Below, piece by piece: positions 21,963-35,390 of a DNA stretch of 64,000 nt (position 1 is its first letter; each line of letters begins with the position of its first letter). Below the pieces are notes generated by a model. The model saw only the letters and a program-made list of their open reading frames with translations, was not told the DNA's origin and did no database searches. The DNA is from Halocaridina rubra (Eukaryota; Arthropoda; Malacostraca; Decapoda; Atyidae): NCBI GenBank assembly GCA_037179515.1, contig JAXCGZ010022671.1, positions 152,501-216,500 of the forward strand, given 5' to 3'. Position numbers and translations under genes: made by a program.

Positions 21963-22905
21963 TGTAGAGTGGGGAGGTTATTAAGTTTCTAATATACTAA
22001 GGGGACTCAAAGTACTACACTCGATTAAGAACTCAAACAGACAGGACAGATATTACTGTACTTGGACACCCCACCCGGGCTACCACTACTAGCCTAAATG
22101 AAACTCAGAATTCAACTTTCTTTTAATTTTAGAAATGCAATGACACATTAAAATAAACGGAATTAATTTTTGGAGCTAGAACAAATTTTTGATTTATATT
22201 TATGGAATGCTGCCTTGAATCACGGAGGGGGTGAGCACTATTTCGATTCCTGGCACCGCAGATGGATGCCAAGCCTATGGCCTCAACCTGACGATCACCT
22301 CTGTCACACAGGCAGAGTAGAATAGAGGACACTGCAATTGCAGAAACAGAAACAACACACCGTTAATAATGGGAAAACCAAAAGCATGAGCACACAATAA
22401 TGATTTTCCAATATTATCCTCCAGGATGAAAATATATTGGTTAGTCACAGCTAACCAGAAATATTTATGCTACCGTAAGAGCATACAACACCATTAATTA
22501 TTTGTCGGCATTAGAGGAAAACAATTTATTCACAATAAATGAAGAACAAGCAAGACAAATATAGTATGTATTTCTTAAATTGTGGGGAACCACAAAAGTT
22601 GCAATGCTTATTACTTATTTACAATTTATATAGTAAAGAACTCTATTATGTTTAGTAGGTTGGCTATGGCACTGCCGCCCGTTGAAAGATTATGACTGAA
22701 GGTATTAGGATGCAATTAGGACTGGTCCAGACAGTTCTGGGTTGAGTCTTCCTTCAGGATGGTTCTTTCCTCATGCCTACATCTACACTGAATATTCTGG
22801 TGTATTCATTGCACATCTCTTGCTTTTCCATTACATTTGACAAGTCACAACATTCCCCACATCTATCTCTTTTTCTCTTTTTTTCGTCCCATTTGTTATT
22901 ATTTA

Positions 22906-24420
22906 TGGACGGTCAACAGCTAATGGCCCCCAGTACCCGGCATAGAGTGGTGCGAAGAATCTCCGGGGATCATGTTGACTTCACTAATGGCTTGAGGGCA
23001 GACACCCCTGGTGGTAGTAATGGTTCTGCTCATAACCTTGCACCTCTCAATAGATCTGCTTCTTCACTCTTCACTATTCTAACATTCGCGGGTTGAACTC
23101 TAATCTTTCATCTGTGGAATAGCACTTGGGTACTTTCCTCCCTAACCTCCTCCTCCTATCTGAAACCCAGCTGTATATACATGCTTTCACTGACCCATTT
23201 CAAATCTCTCACTATAATCTGTATACTCGTTTTCGTTAAAAAGGTTGAGTCTATGAATATTGCAACACTAACACTCCTACTGCGATGCTCATGGACCTTG
23301 AATCTGCCGACTTTGATGTTCTCTGGCTTAAAGTCTATCTCTCCATAACCACTAACTTCCTTTGCTTTTGCTACTGTTCTCTAAACTCCACCGAGTATGT
23401 GTATTTCTTTGAATATCTGTCCTCGTGCCATGAGTCCTTGCTCTCTTCTCATCCACATGACGAAGTACTCTACATTGGAGACTTCAATCTGCAACACAGT
23501 GACTGGCTTCATTCCTCTCACACTGATGTGGGAGGAAGTGAGAACCTTGCTTTCTCTATTACTTACAATCTGGAGCAATTATCAAACATCCTACTCATGT
23601 TCCTGCTCATCACGAACATGCAGCAAACACTCTTGACCTATTTTTTACTTCTAACCCTTCAAACTACTCTCATTCTATGCTTTCCCCTCTTGGTAAATCT
23701 GACCACTCTATGATCTCAATCTCTTCCATTTTCGCTCCCCCACCACCAATCCCTCCTACTCAGCGCCGCCTTTGGCACTTTGAGCGTACCCAACATGAAA
23801 ATTTGCCTAACTCCCTCTTTGACTTCCCATGGGATGACTACTGCTTTCGGTCCCGTAATCCTGATCAATTAGCTCTAAAATGGGAATGGAGAAGTACATC
23901 CCCTCTTCTACAAAAACTTTTTTCCCCCTAAACCTTGGTTTGACCTTGCCTGCTCCATGGCTATTCAGGCCAGGAATCGGGCACACCGATCTTACCAAGC
24001 CTCTCCTTCCGATTTAACTTGCTCTGCTTTTATTATAGCTAGGAATCACTGCACTGTCTAATTTGAAGGTCTAAGGCTTCCTTTATAAGAAGGAAAGTTG
24101 ATGACCTTAACTCCTCTCCCACTGACAAATGCCTCTGGCCTTTAGACAAAAACCTCTCCAATAACTTATGTAACTCAAGCTTTCTCCCTCTGATTTGTTC
24201 TGATGGTTCTATAGCTTACTCTCCCACTGACAAAGCCACTCTCTTTTGCTCTCATTTTTCTGCCAACTCTTCTATAAGCAATTCCAGCACGCCTGTTCCT
24301 CAATCTTTACCCGTCTCTAATCCTATGCCCTCCCTTATCCTTTCTTCACACAAAGTTCATAAGGTTCTTCGCTGGCTAAAGATGAACAAGGCATCCGAAC
24401 GTATCCCTGCAAGGTTCCTT
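22906..24420 (+). pseudogene. LINE-B 5' region and endonuclease, decayed
   Basis: A short frame at 22773-23096 has MDGQQLMAPSTRHRVVRRIS. Endonuclease traces follow in several frames: LLSETQLYIHAF, VLYIGDFNLQHSDWLHSSHT (catalytic GDFN block), then SPLGKSDHSMISISS (catalytic SDH). RRLWHFERTQHENLPNSLFD and PWFDLACSMAIQARN precede the RT and are shared with copy 2. Multiple stops make it non-coding now. Confidence 0.7.
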
Positions 24421-25899
24421 AAGGAATTTGTAGATTAATTGGCTCCTGTGCTATGCTGTCTTTTTCACCTTATTCTCTCAACTACTATCTATCTTTCATC
24501 ATAGAAGCATGCTCTACTTCAACCTGCTCCTAAGAAGGGTGACTGCTCCATTCCTTCAAACTACTGTCCTATTGCCTTAACCTCCTCTATTGCTAAAGTT
24601 TTTGAGACTTTGCTCAATGCTCACTTCTTGAAACGCCTTGAATCTAACTCACTTATCTCCGATCACCAGTATGGCTTCCGCAAGGCAAGATCCATTGGTA
24701 ATCTCCTGTCCTATCTTACTCATGTATGGTCATCTTCTCTGAGGATTTATGGGGAATCCTTTATCATCGCCCTCCATATCTCTAAGGCTTTTGACAGAGT
24801 CTGGGACAAAGATCTGTTGGCCAAACTCCCTCAATATGGCTTTACCCCATCTTTCTGTTCTCTGATTTCCAGTTTTCTTACTGACCATTTTATATCTGTA
24901 GTTGTTGATGGCACGACATCTAGCCCTTTTTCTGTTACCAGCGTTGTTCCACAGGGCTTTGTTCTTTCACCTACTCTGTTCCTTCTCTTCATCAATGGTC
25001 TTCTGCAATCTCCATCTTCCTCTCTTCTTCATGCCTTTGCTGATGATTTTACACTTCACTTTTCCTCTGCCTTTTCTTCAAAACCTTCATCTGCTGCTTG
25101 TAATCGGTCTCGTATAACTCTTTCTTCTTGCCTCAACTCCGATTTGCAGAAGGTATTTGAGTGGGGCACCCAAAATTTAGTTAATTTCAATGCCTTCAAG
25201 ACACAGTTTCTGGCTATCTCTTCAGCTTCTTCTCCTACTGATAACCCCATTGTCTTCGAAACTAACGAAATTTACCCTCTTAATTCTATCACCATATTAG
25301 GAATCCATATAGCCTCTAACTTGTGTTTAAGGAATCACATTATCCAAGTTTCTAAATCTTCATCCAAAAAATTGGGGATTTTGTTTCGTTTTCGTCTTTA
25401 ACTTTCCTCTTTACAGTTACTTAAAATTTATAAAGGTCTTATCCGTCCCTGCTTAGAATACTGCCCACACATCTGGGGTGCTTCTTCTTATACTTATCTC
25501 TTTGATAGGGTTGAATCTAAGGCAGTCAGATTCATTAATGATCCTTCTCTTACTTCTAATCTGGTTTCTCTCTCTCTACGCCGTAAGGTATTTTCCATTT
25601 CTCTTTTCTATCGCTACTACATCCATCGCTGCTCTGATGAGTTGGTGAGTTGCATCCCTCCCCCACTGTTGTGGCCGTGTAATACTCGCCAAGTGGCCTC
25701 ATCTCACAGGTGCTGTGTGGAGAATTGTTGCTCGCGGATTGGTCGGTGCAACAAATGCTTTTTCCCATCTACCTCCAGACTCTATAACTCTCTTCCTCCT
25801 TCTGTCTTTCCTAATTCTTATGACCTTTCATCCTTCTTAAAGCAGATATCGTCATCTCAGTGCCTAGTACTTTATATCTCTGGGTCCTCTGTACTTTGA
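24421..25899 (+). pseudogene. LINE-B reverse transcriptase
   Basis: The main frame 24610-25401 shows DHQYGFRKARSIGNLLSYLT, ALHISKAFDRVWDKDLLAKL (first Asp replaced: HISKAFD where DxSKAFD is usual), VVPQGFVLSPTLFLLFING and LHAFADDFTLHFS (FADD intact). After a TAA at 25399-25401 the same frame resumes with LLKIYKGLIRPCLEYCPHIW and ends in SRLYNSLPPSVFPNSYDLSS. Upstream RT region 1 (PAPKKGDCSIPSNYCPIALT) is readable from about 24520. A typical LINE RT; the clade is uncertain (Jockey/CR1 type). Confidence 0.8.
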
Positions 25900-28329
25900 C
25901 TGTTTTTTCTGTCTGTTGTTTTCCTTTGTGTGACATTACCTCATCTTTGCCTTGTCCTTAAAGTTTTTCTTTCCCTTCGTCTTGGTATCTTCTCGTACCT
26001 GGGCCTTTATTGATGAGGGCAGTTTCTGCCTTTCCTGGTGTCACACTCATAAAAAAAAATTACGATAATGGAAGAATCTACGAGATAAATACAGTATTCA
26101 TTCAATTTTGGCTATCAAGAAGTATTTGCAATGAAAAAGTGGCAAAACCACCTTTTGAAGTATTTGCAACTTATAACTGAAAACACTTTATCCCCAATAT
26201 ATAAAGAATCAACAAGAAGATACAGTATGTATTTATTAAATTGTGGTTAACAAGAAACATTAGCAAAGCCAACAGGGTAAGATTACTTTTTAATTATTTG
26301 CAGTTTTTAGAATAAAATAATTTAGTTAAATGATTAATTGCTTGCAGCTTATATAGAACAGAACTTTATTCATGAGTTTTTGACGTAAAACACTTTAATC
26401 ACGACGACAGAAAGGAGTGAAATGAAATTAGAATTCAATAGGAAAAGGGATAGATTTTCATGTGGTCATAACCATTCAATGCTAGAAATTTCTTATCATG
26501 CATATCGTCGGTAATATCCAGGTAAAGGAATTAAGCTTGGCAAATGAGATTCCAGTTAGGTTATCTACAAATATTCGCTATGTATGGAAATGGAAGCTGA
26601 GAATAGTTTCGTTGGATTTGATCAGTCAACTATTTGACCAGTAACGAATTTAGCCAGTTTCTCAAATTCCCAATTTGCTTGAACAACGAGCTTTGCCATA
26701 CATTATCACTCACCTTGTTTGTGCCAGATGAATTCCTGTGAAGGCACCACGTAAATAAGATTTGAAATAAGCGTGACTGCTGAGGCGAGATCTTGCCTCT
26801 GGAATGTTTGGCCGCCAAATGAGGACGATTCAATGTCCCTCCTGGTGACGTCATTTGTAGGATATATTTCCAGAAAAGTAACTGGTTCATCTAATATTCG
26901 AGGGCTACTGTAGTGGTGGTCCCTGGCAGGCAAGTATGGCTGAGATGCAGGGGAGAGACAGTATTTTAGGTGCAATGATCTGAAGCAAAAAAAAAAAAAA
27001 AAAAAAAAAATTATTATGGGCAAAATAGGTTATAGGCAAACTATCTCTAGAGCGTTCTTAGTGCTGTAGGAGATGGAACTTAACTATTCAAATAATAAAG
27101 AAGCTACTGAAATGTATCTAAACAAGCTAATGACATATCAGCAGGGTCAAATTTATAACAAAATTATCAGCATGACAATTTTTTTATAACATAAAACCTT
27201 TATTAGCAAGAGCTATTTTATCATAAGAAAATTGTGAAGAAGACACATCTAATGGACTCGCTAGGATTATGACCTCGTTCATGAAGAAATGGAACGATCA
27301 GAAAACAGAAATATAGGGGCGACTTTTATATCGGGATCATGCATTATGCACGTACGAGAATAATAAATAAGATATATTTAAAATTAGCTATAAACTGAAA
27401 TATAATTTGCAAATAATCATAATCTGCAAAAAGCAAGGCGTGAGAATATTAGTAAGAGGAAAAAACCATTTAATAGTTACTAAATTAACTAACGAGGCAG
27501 GTAATACAGCCTCTGGTGACTTTAAGTAAAAGACTGTCAAAAAGGCCCTTTCTAGAGAATATTAAATTAGCATAATTCTACTACAGAAGGCAAAAAAGAA
27601 CAGTGGAAGTTATGATGACTTCAGTGTTATTATGCAAGATTAGAGATCCTTCTAATGGAAAAGAACAAATAAAAAGAACAACAATTAAGAATGGGATCCA
27701 CCACTTGGACATATAATACTATCAGTAAAGTGAACAATTCTTATAATAAAACGTTAAATGACATGCAAAACATAAAAGGAATGTGATCAAATTCAAATTT
27801 AAAGAAAATTAAACTCACAATTAAATATTAAAGAATATCAATATTTAAGTTTAAGAATTCTTCACATGCAATAATGCAATAAAAATATATAAAAAAAATA
27901 CAAGATAAATAAAGGAAAATTTGAACCAAGTCGTCAATAACAGTGACAATAGAATTTAAAACAGCTTCAGCTATTCAAAACTAAAAGTTTCTGCCATATT
28001 CTGGCTTTCAAAATCCCACAGAGGGATATATAAAACTATAATCAGGGAAATATTCTTCATCTTCCATTTGGAGTAACGTTATTACATATGGATACATTCC
28101 ACACGAGTGCATAAACACACTATACTAAACAAAGCTAAGAAAAACTCATTTTATACATACAAACTGAAATACGTTTGTAAGCTAAAAAAAAGAGGTACAG
28201 TATTAAAGACATAAATGATAAGCATATAAATAAACAACACATCAGAAAAGTTCTGTACAGACTAGTCAAACTGAGGCTAACAGCACCAGCTTCCTCATTT
28301 GAGGGTAACGACTGTCGACTTAGTAGATC

Positions 28330-28712
28330 AACTAGATCATTGTCCTTTCCATCAACATGTTGGGCAGTGAATTTGAAAAGATTCAGGTAAAGTGCCCTCC
28401 TTGAGGCAAGGATTCAGCTTGTCTGCAGTCTGTAAATATAGGAGAGGACGGTGGTCAGTTCTCAGTGTAAAATGTTGGCCATACAGATGGACTTCAAATT
28501 TCTTTATGACCCAATAAGCAGCCAGAGCTTCCTTCTCCACGGCGGGGTAATTCTGCTCTGCAGGGCGAAGCCTGCGGTTTGTATATCACACTGGAGCTAC
28601 TTCTGCTGAGTTGTCCAACCGGGCTTGCAAGAGCACAGCACCCAGGCCTTTGTCTAAGGCATTGGTCTGCAAGATAAAGAGAAAATCAGGGTTTATCTGT
28701 CGTAATATTGGC
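28330..28712 (-). pseudogene. Region B RNase H and pol C-terminus
   Basis: EKEALAAYWVIKKFEVHLYG and FTLRTDHRPLLYLQ are typical Ty3 RNase H motifs, with the catalytic Asp in RTDHRPL. The preceding segment FLFILQTNALDKGLGAVLLQ holds the first motif, with QTNA where QTDA is usual. Stops and a frameshift near 28390 and 28590 disrupt it. Region C shows that pol ends at NEEAGAVSLSLTSL, corresponding here to about 28255. Confidence 0.75.
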
Positions 28713-30026
28713 TCACCCGAAAGTGCTTCTCGGAACTTGAAAAATGCTCTCTCCACCTCGTCTGTTCATTGGTCTGTTCATTGAGGATGTCATTTGCCGC
28801 AAAGGGACAGTGACAGTATTAAGATGTGGAATGAACGGTTGGTAGTAGCCGACACTACCCAGGAATGATCTCAGTTGAGTGACAGTAGCAGGTTTCTCCA
28901 TATCCTTAATAGCTTGCACCTTGTCCTGTAAAGGGGACATAACTCCTTCTCCGACCAAGTGGCTGAGATACTGTAAGTGTGTGAAGCCTATCTCGCATTT
29001 GGAAGGATTTAAATAAAGTCCATGCTGGTTCAGATGAGCAAGAACTTTACGAAAAGTCACAAGGTTCGATGAAGAATTCTGAGAATGCACCAGGATGTCG
29101 TCTATAATGCAATAAACATTCTTGAAGTCCTGCAATACTGTCCTCGTGTGCTTGCTGAAGCAGCCAGACACATTCACCATACCATGAGGCATGACACTGA
29201 ATTGCTGTAGACTGTCTCTTGTGGAAAAGGCTGTTAGAGGCTTGGTAGTCACGCTAAGTGTGACTGGCCAAAATCCACTGGCCTCATCCAATTTTGACAG
29301 GTAGCGGGCTTGGGAGAGAAATGAGATCCAATTTGGAGAGGTAGCGGGCTCAGGAGAGCAACAAGAAAACATGCTCGGCGTCGGAAATGGGCTCTCTATC
29401 AAAGATGGTGTGGGAGTTAAGCTTACGACAGTCAAGGCAGAACCTGTGACTGCCATCTCGCTTACGTTCTTTGCAAGTATTCCGAGGCAGACCCAAGTGT
29501 CAAGATCTTCCTTCAGCTGTACGGACAGCTGGTGAGGAAAGCCATAGGAATGCTGAAATGGCTCTGGGTCAGTCAATTTGACATGATGCTCATGGGTAGC
29601 GGTAGTGCCTGGGAGGTGGTTGAAGATGTTCTCGTAGTCCTCTAATAGCCTGTTCAGCTGTTCCCGTTGACTCGGTTGCTGTCTGGAGATAATAATGCAA
29701 TTACTCACACTTTCATTTTGATGTGTGGGAGTGGCAGGATCATTACCATCATCAAAAGTTAAGATTATGTCTTCAATAGCAAGGGTGGTGGTTGTGGGCA
29801 GAGGGGCTTCTTCCAAAAAACTCCATTCCCATGTCTGTCTCCACTGCAAGGGATGAGTTTTCCAATATAAGAGGTAAGGGGTGACTATAATGGAGCACTT
29901 GTGTCGCTGCAGCCTCAGAGGTACTGTTGATGCTGAGGACACCCATAGGTTTTTATATTTTTTATATTTTAAGAGTGTGACAACGGGACAGGCAGAAATT
30001 GCCCCCATCAATAAAGGCCCGGGCAC
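28713..30026 (-). pseudogene. Region B reverse transcriptase
   Basis: This is a long frame whose first 25-30 residues belong to the LINE-B insertion (29951 up). RT motifs: HHVKLTDPEPFQHSYGFPHQ, LSKLDEASGFWPVTLSVTTK (first catalytic Asp region), AFSTRDSLQQFSVMPHGMVN (PFGL-like region), NVYCIIDDILVHSQNSSSNL (YxDD box as CIIDD) and HGLYLNPSKCEIGFTHLQYL. The thumb and connection with IKDMEKPATVTQLRSFLGSV and GYYQPFIPHL follow. Both Asp residues of the box are kept. The linker between IN and RT includes LAIEDIILTFDDGNDPATPT, also present in region C. Confidence 0.85.
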
Positions 30027-32325
30027 GAGAAAATGCCAAAAAGAAGGAAAATCAAAAGGTTATGGGCAAGACAGAGACGAGGTAATGTCACTCAAAGGAA
30101 AACGACAGATAGAAAAAAACAGTCAAGGTACAGAGAACCCAGAGACATTGAGGACTAGACTCTGAGAGGAGGATAGATCTGCTTTTTGAAGAATTAAAGG
30201 TCATAAGAATTAGGAAAGACAGAAGGAGGAAGAGAGTTCCAGAGTCTGGAGGTAGATGGGAAGAAGCAGTCGCTGCACCGACCAATCCGCGAGCTACAAA
30301 TCTCCACACAGTACCTGTTAGATGAGGCTGCTTGGCGAGTGTTTCGCGGCCTCGGCAGTGGAGGAGGGATGCAACTCGCCAACTCATCAGAGCAGCGATG
30401 GAAGTAGTAGCGATAGAAACCGAAAGGGGAGATTCCTTGCGGTGAAGAGATAGAGAATCCAGCTTAGAAGTAAGAGAAGGATCATTAATGACTCTGACTG
30501 CCTTAGATTCAACCCTATCAAGAAGGTAAGTAAAGGAAAGGCACCCCAGATGTTTGAGCAGTATTCTAAGCAGGGGCGGATAAGACCTTTGTAAATTTTA
30601 AGTAACTGCAATGAGTAAAAGTAATGGCAAAAACGAAACAAAATCCCCAATTTTTTGGATGAAGATTTAGAAATTTGGATTGTATGATTCCCCCAAGAAA
30701 AGTTAGAGGCTATATGGATTCCTTATATGTTGATGGAGTTAAGAGGGTAAATTTCATTAGTTTCGAAGACAATATGGTTATCAGGAGGAGAAGAAGATAA
30801 AGAGATAGCCAGAAACTGTCTTGGAGGCATTGAATTTGAATAAATTTTGAGTGCCCCATTCAGATACTCTCTGCAAATCGGAGTTAAAAGTAGAAGAAAG
30901 AGTGATACGAGATTGATTACGAGTAACAGATGAAGGTTGTGAAGAAACGGCAGAGGAAAAGTGAAGGGTAGAATCATCAGCAAAGGCATGAAGAAGAGAG
31001 GAAGATGGAGAATGTAGAAGATCATTGATGAAGAGAAGGAAGAGAGTAGGTGAAAGAAAAGAGCCCTGTGAAACACGACTGGTAACAGAGAAAGGGTTAG
31101 ATGTCACGCCCTCAACAACTACAGATATAGAACGGTCAGTAAGAAAACTGGAAATCAGAGAACAGAAAGAGGGGGTAAAGCCATATTGAGGGAGTTTGGC
31201 CAACAGAGCCTTGTGCCAGACTCTGTCAAAAACCCTAGAGATATCAAGGCCGACGACAAAGGATTCCCCATTGTTCCTCAGAGAAGATGACCATACATGA
31301 GTAAGATAGGATAGGAGATCACCAGTGGATCTTGCCTAGCGGAAGCCGTACTGGTGATCAGAGATAAGTGAGTTAGATTCAAGGTGTTTCAAGAAGTGAG
31401 CATTGAGCAAAGTTTCAAAAACTTTAGGAATAAAGGAAGTTAGGGCAATAGGTCGGTAGTTAGAAGGAATAGAGAGGTCACCCTTCTTAGGAACAGGTGA
31501 ACTAGAGCATGTTTCCAAGATGAAGGTTAGATAGTTGTCGACAGAATGGGGCAAAAAAGACGGCAAAGCACAGGGGCCAGTTCATCTGCAAATTCCTTAA
31601 CAAACCTTGCAGGGATACCTTCAGGACCAGATGCCTTGTTCGTTTTTAGCAAGCGAAGAACCTTAGGAACTTTGCGTGAAGAAAGGATAAAGGAGGGCAT
31701 AGGGTTAGAGAGGGGAAAAGACTGAGGAATAGGTGCGCTGGAATCGTTGATAGAAGAGTTGGCATAAAAATGAGAGCCAAAGAGAGTGGCTTTGTCAGTG
31801 GGAGAGCAAGCTATAAAACCATCAGTATGAATGAGAGGGGGAAAGCTTGAGTTACAGAAGTTTTTGGAGAGATTTTTGGCTAAGGACCAGAAGCATTTGG
31901 CAGTAGGAGAGGATTTAAGGTCATCAACATTCCTTCTTAAAAAGGAAGCCTTAGACCTTCGAATCCGAGCAGAACAGTGAGTCCTAGCTATAATAAAAGC
32001 AGAGCGAGTTCAATCGGAAGGAGAGGCTAGGTAAGATCGGTGAGCATGATTCCTAGTCTGGATAGCCATGGAGCAGGCACGGTCAAACCAAGGTTTAGGG
32101 GGAGAGAAAGCTTTTGTAGAAGAGGGGATGTATGCCTCCTTTCTCACGGTCAAGATCTCGGCAACTTTTAGAGCTAAATGATCAGGGTTGCAGGACCAAA
32201 AGCAGTTGTTATCCCATGGGAAGTCAAAGAGAATGTTACGCAAATTTTCATGTTGGGTACGCTCGAAGTGCCAAAGGCGGAGGTGAGTACGAGGGATTGG
32301 TGGTGGGGGAGCAAAAATGGAAGAG
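29951..32325 (-). mobile_element. LINE-B copy 2, inserted between IN and RT of region B
   Basis: Region C shows the uninterrupted site (ACCCATAGGGGCTGCTGAAAGTGCC). Here ACCCATAGG is followed by the LINE 3' end, and AAGAGTGCCAGC resumes at about 32325. The 5' truncation falls at SSIFAPPPPIP. Readable parts: 32010-32344 (LRLWHFERTQHENLRN), 31336-31566 (RT region 1, PVPKKGDLSIPSNYRPIALT), 30781-31203 (SRVSQGSFLSPTLFLLFIND, LHAFADDSTLHFS) and 30088-30387 (C-terminus, LPPDSGTLFLLLSF in a shifted frame). Frameshifted throughout. Confidence 0.85.
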
Positions 32326-32399
32326 ACTAAGAGTGCCAGCATAGGATCCCTGTGGGCCTCCGGGTCATCACAATACAGCTTCAGTTGGTTAATGTGGTA

Positions 32400-33852
32400 T
32401 TTCCGGTTATTGCCATTAACATTTAACACATAATTGTCAAGGGTCACTCAGTAAACCACAGTGTATGGTCCTTTCCAGCATAGCATTAGCTTGCAATTAT
32501 CTGTTTGAAGAAGTAGCAGAGCTTGATCTCCAGGTATCAGGGCACAACGCCATGCACGCTTGTCTCTGAGGAGCTTGGCTGTCTAGTGGAGACCTTAATG
32601 GCTAATTGTGCGGTTTTCAAGTCCTTTTTGAGACGGGATGAAAACTCAAAGTATACTCATGGACGTCCCTATCGACAGCCTTGATGGAATGAGTCCTAAC
32701 ATTCTGCCAAGATTTCCACTGGGCCTTTGGCCTTATGACCATGAATCAGCTCGAAAGGCGAGTATCCAGTAGTGTCGTGGGGCGTGTCTCTGTATGAGAA
32801 AAGTGCAGTGGGGACGTACTTGTCCCATTGCCTGGGTTTATCTATCACTATCTTGCAAAAACATTGCTTCAATGTCCCGTTTTAGCGTTCACATGCTCCA
32901 TTTGATTGGGCATGATAGGCACTCGTACGAATGTGCTTCATTTCTAAGAGGTTACAGAAAGCCTCACAGTGCCTACTTGTAAACTGACTTCCATTGTCAG
33001 AAGTGACCTGCTTAGTAAAGCCAACCCTGGAGAAGATTTCAAATAGGTCCTGAGTGAATGCTTCGGTCGTGATAGAAGATAGCGGCACTGCATCTGGGTG
33101 CCTGTTGCCAGGTCGACGCATATCTGGAGGAACTGTTCTCCTGCGGACGAAGCTGGCTTAATAGGACCTAATATGTAACTAGCGACCTTGGAAAATGGCT
33201 CTGTTGAGAGCTTAGCTATGCCCATGGGGACTTTTGGTTCCGGTGCCGTAAAGGTGGATTGACAGACAGGGCACGAGCCCATGTATCTGTCTACCATGGC
33301 GTACTTGTTTGTCCATGTAAAAGCCTTCTGTCCACTAAGAGGTAAATGGTGTGCCACATACATAGCCTGGTGGTGCAACGAAGCGGGCACCATGAACTGT
33401 TTAAAGGTGTGGCCATCTTTAGTCACATGCCTACGAAGGACTCCATCTTCAAAGGCGTAAGTGATCTGGCCTCCTCCTCTCACAGTGAAGGTTCTTCCCT
33501 CTGTGGCCTGTTGCATCCAGTGTTTGAGGCTGGGGCAGTCCTGTTGCAGTTTTGCAAAGTCTGGTCAGGACTTCAGTGGCTCTAGAGAGGCATCATCTGG
33601 TAATGGAGGGGGAAAATCTCCTCGTTCCACAATACGGGTACTAACTGCAGCAGACACAATGGAGTCAGTTTGAGAATCGTCCAAATTCCTGCTGTTGGAG
33701 CCAGCAGTTGCTGCTGAAATGGATTGTTGTGACTTCGCCCGAGGGATGTTCCAGTGAGAAATGTCCTCATGGTAGAAGTCGGCCTGGAAGATAGGAGTTA
33801 GGTTTAGTGCACGTCCTAGCAAGACAGGGTATATAAGCTCAATCAATGCCAC
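32400..33852 (-). pseudogene. Region B integrase
   Basis: The N-terminal linker (33565-33852; ADFYHEDISHWNIPRAKSQQ) follows the protease. The zinc-binding region is at about 33240-33400, with AMYVAHHLPLSG and GSCPVCQSTF. The catalytic core has D in QICVDLATG (about 33110), D in VTSDNGSQFTSRH (about 33000) and E in QSNGACER (about 32890), so the D,D,E triad is preserved, though a frameshift near 33105 separates the first D. The C-terminal part (32345-32880) reads YRDTPHDTTGYSPFELIHG and ends in YHINQLKLYCDDPEAH, the usual tail before the next domain. Confidence 0.85.
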
Positions 33853-35390
33853 ATCTGGGGCTTTTCCCTTGTAGTATTTGCAATCCAGGTCAATGACACA
33901 GCAGCGTCGTATTGAAGTGTTCCTTCAGCAACCCGTATACGAACGACTTTGCCGGTGAAATCTTCATCCCTGACGAAACTCTCGTCATCAAATATGCCAC
34001 TGGCCCTTGTGTCAAGGTTTATCTCAGCTTCCACACCATTTATGGTTACTAGGCATTTTGGGATCATCTCAGGATCATTATGTTCGGTGCATTCAACATT
34101 GGCAAGTTTGTATGGTGGTTCCTCAGCGTTATTCTCAGTGGCCCTTTCTGGCCTTGTTTCTACGGCATGAGCCGAGTGAGTGGCCAGATGGTTATACAGG
34201 CCACCGCTGTGAGAGAGAGTGTGGTGGCTCTTAGAGTTTGGCTGAAAACCCTTGGAAGGTGGAGCAGGGTAATTGTACTTGCTCCTAAACTGCTGAGGCT
34301 TAGGTCTTACCGAGTCGCCCTTCTTGAGTGTGGGTACATGGCTGTAATAAGGCTTAGGAGTGTGAGAAGGATGAACTGGATGATTAAAGTTCTGAGAAGA
34401 GCCCTTGTGCTTCCTGTTCCTGTGATCTACCCTCTGGTGAGAATCATGGCCGACTGTGGGGGTGATGAAACTCTCAGGACAAGCCATGGGACAAGCCCTT
34501 CTTGCACTCATAAGGACACAGAGACGTACTACAGGCTGGTTGTGCTGGAGGTACTCATCCACAGCGGCTAATCTTTTCTCGTTGTAGATCCCATCCATAA
34601 GCTGAGTTCTTATATATGCAATAGCATCTGTAGGGACGTCATTGGCAATTGAAGTAAACATCAAGAACTGATACCACTTCTCAAGAGGAACTTTGCGACT
34701 CGCAACTAATCATTAAAGAGATGAGCCTTGCGTTTGCCAAAGGTACTACAGTTCTCCTCCTTCAATGGATATGCGGAAACATACCTAGCACGGCACTCAG
34801 CTGGTGAAAAGTTCTGTGATGCAAGGACTGTGCTTTTATCTTCTCGTAGTCCCTCAGTTTTATTTGGTCGAGTTCAATGACCAAGGCAAGCAGATGTGGT
34901 GGCGTGGAGGCGAGCAGCCAACTACTTTTCTTAGCCTCTGTCCCTTTGCTAGCTATAGCAAGAGTTTCATAAGAGCTGATGTGCGTATCGAGCTTTTGCC
35001 TGCCATCGTCCTCGTATTTCCATATTGGAGGGGCCTCTTATGAAGCTGGTCCCCATTTCCGGGTGAAGGACCACTGTCTGGGGTTCCTGCTCGAAGCCGA
35101 GCAAGTGTAAGCTCATGTTCGTTTTGTGCTTGTGCCTGCACATGGTCGTAATTGCATTGTTCTTGCTCACTTTCTTGTTTTGCTTGTGCCTGCTCCTGCT
35201 CACATGCTTTCTTCTCCAGCTCGGTTCGGCGTTTAGCCATCTTATTATGAGCCCACTCAAGGAGCTTAGGTCTTGGGGAATGGCTGTTTTTCTCTCCCAT
35301 AGCAATCGTCATGTCCAGGTAACACACCTCATCGAATGTTTTGATGGTTTCTTGAGGCTGTCTGGTTTACATGCTAGTTTCTTGTGACTG
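33843..35390 (-). pseudogene. Region B Gag and aspartic protease
   Basis: The Gag N-terminus (34953-35327) starts with EVCYLDMTIAMGEKN-type residues and holds a Gln/Glu-rich helical segment. Compared with region C, the start codon is changed (CCACCATGG to CCACTATCT) and a stop precedes the first Met. The second frame (33843-34664) has a basic, His/Pro-rich stretch that may bind nucleic acid (KHKGSSQNFNHPVHPSHTPK). The protease follows, EAEINLDTRASGIFDDE, where the active-site D-T-G is D-T-R. In region C the same position reads DTGAS. Confidence 0.75.

Larger units (their letters stand above)
22648..26060 (+). mobile_element. LINE-B copy 1, inserted in LTR 1
   Basis: This block breaks the alignment between LTR 1 and LTR 2 (CTCTATT before, TACGATAATGG after). 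Its 3' end is AT-rich (CTCATAAAAAAAAAT). It contains a decayed endonuclease region and a readable RT. Two further copies of the family are at 29951-32325 and 51446-52723, both minus strand and both 5' truncated. Confidence 0.85.
21963..28044 (-). repeat. LTR 1 (3' LTR of internal region B), interrupted by LINE-B
   Basis: 21963-22647 matches 36499-37180, and 26061-28044 matches about 37183-39129. Removing the LINE-B insertion leaves about 2.67 kb. It begins TGTAGAGTGGGGAGG (plus strand), and I place the end at ATAATCA (28044) by comparison with LTR 2. The start is well supported by the match and the TG; the inner end is an estimate. On the minus strand it follows the end of pol and a purine-rich stretch (GGAAGATGAAGAATATTTCCC). 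Confidence 0.75.

Noticed and set aside
22129..22332. Minus-strand frame in LTR 1 (and 36733-36936 in LTR 2) as an LTR-encoded protein
   Set aside because: The two frames are not colinear with each other and diverge in sequence and length; no conserved start and stop.
28713..30026. Integrase-before-RT order as a rearrangement caused by the LINE-B insertion
   Set aside because: Region C has the same order with no LINE between integrase tail and RT.
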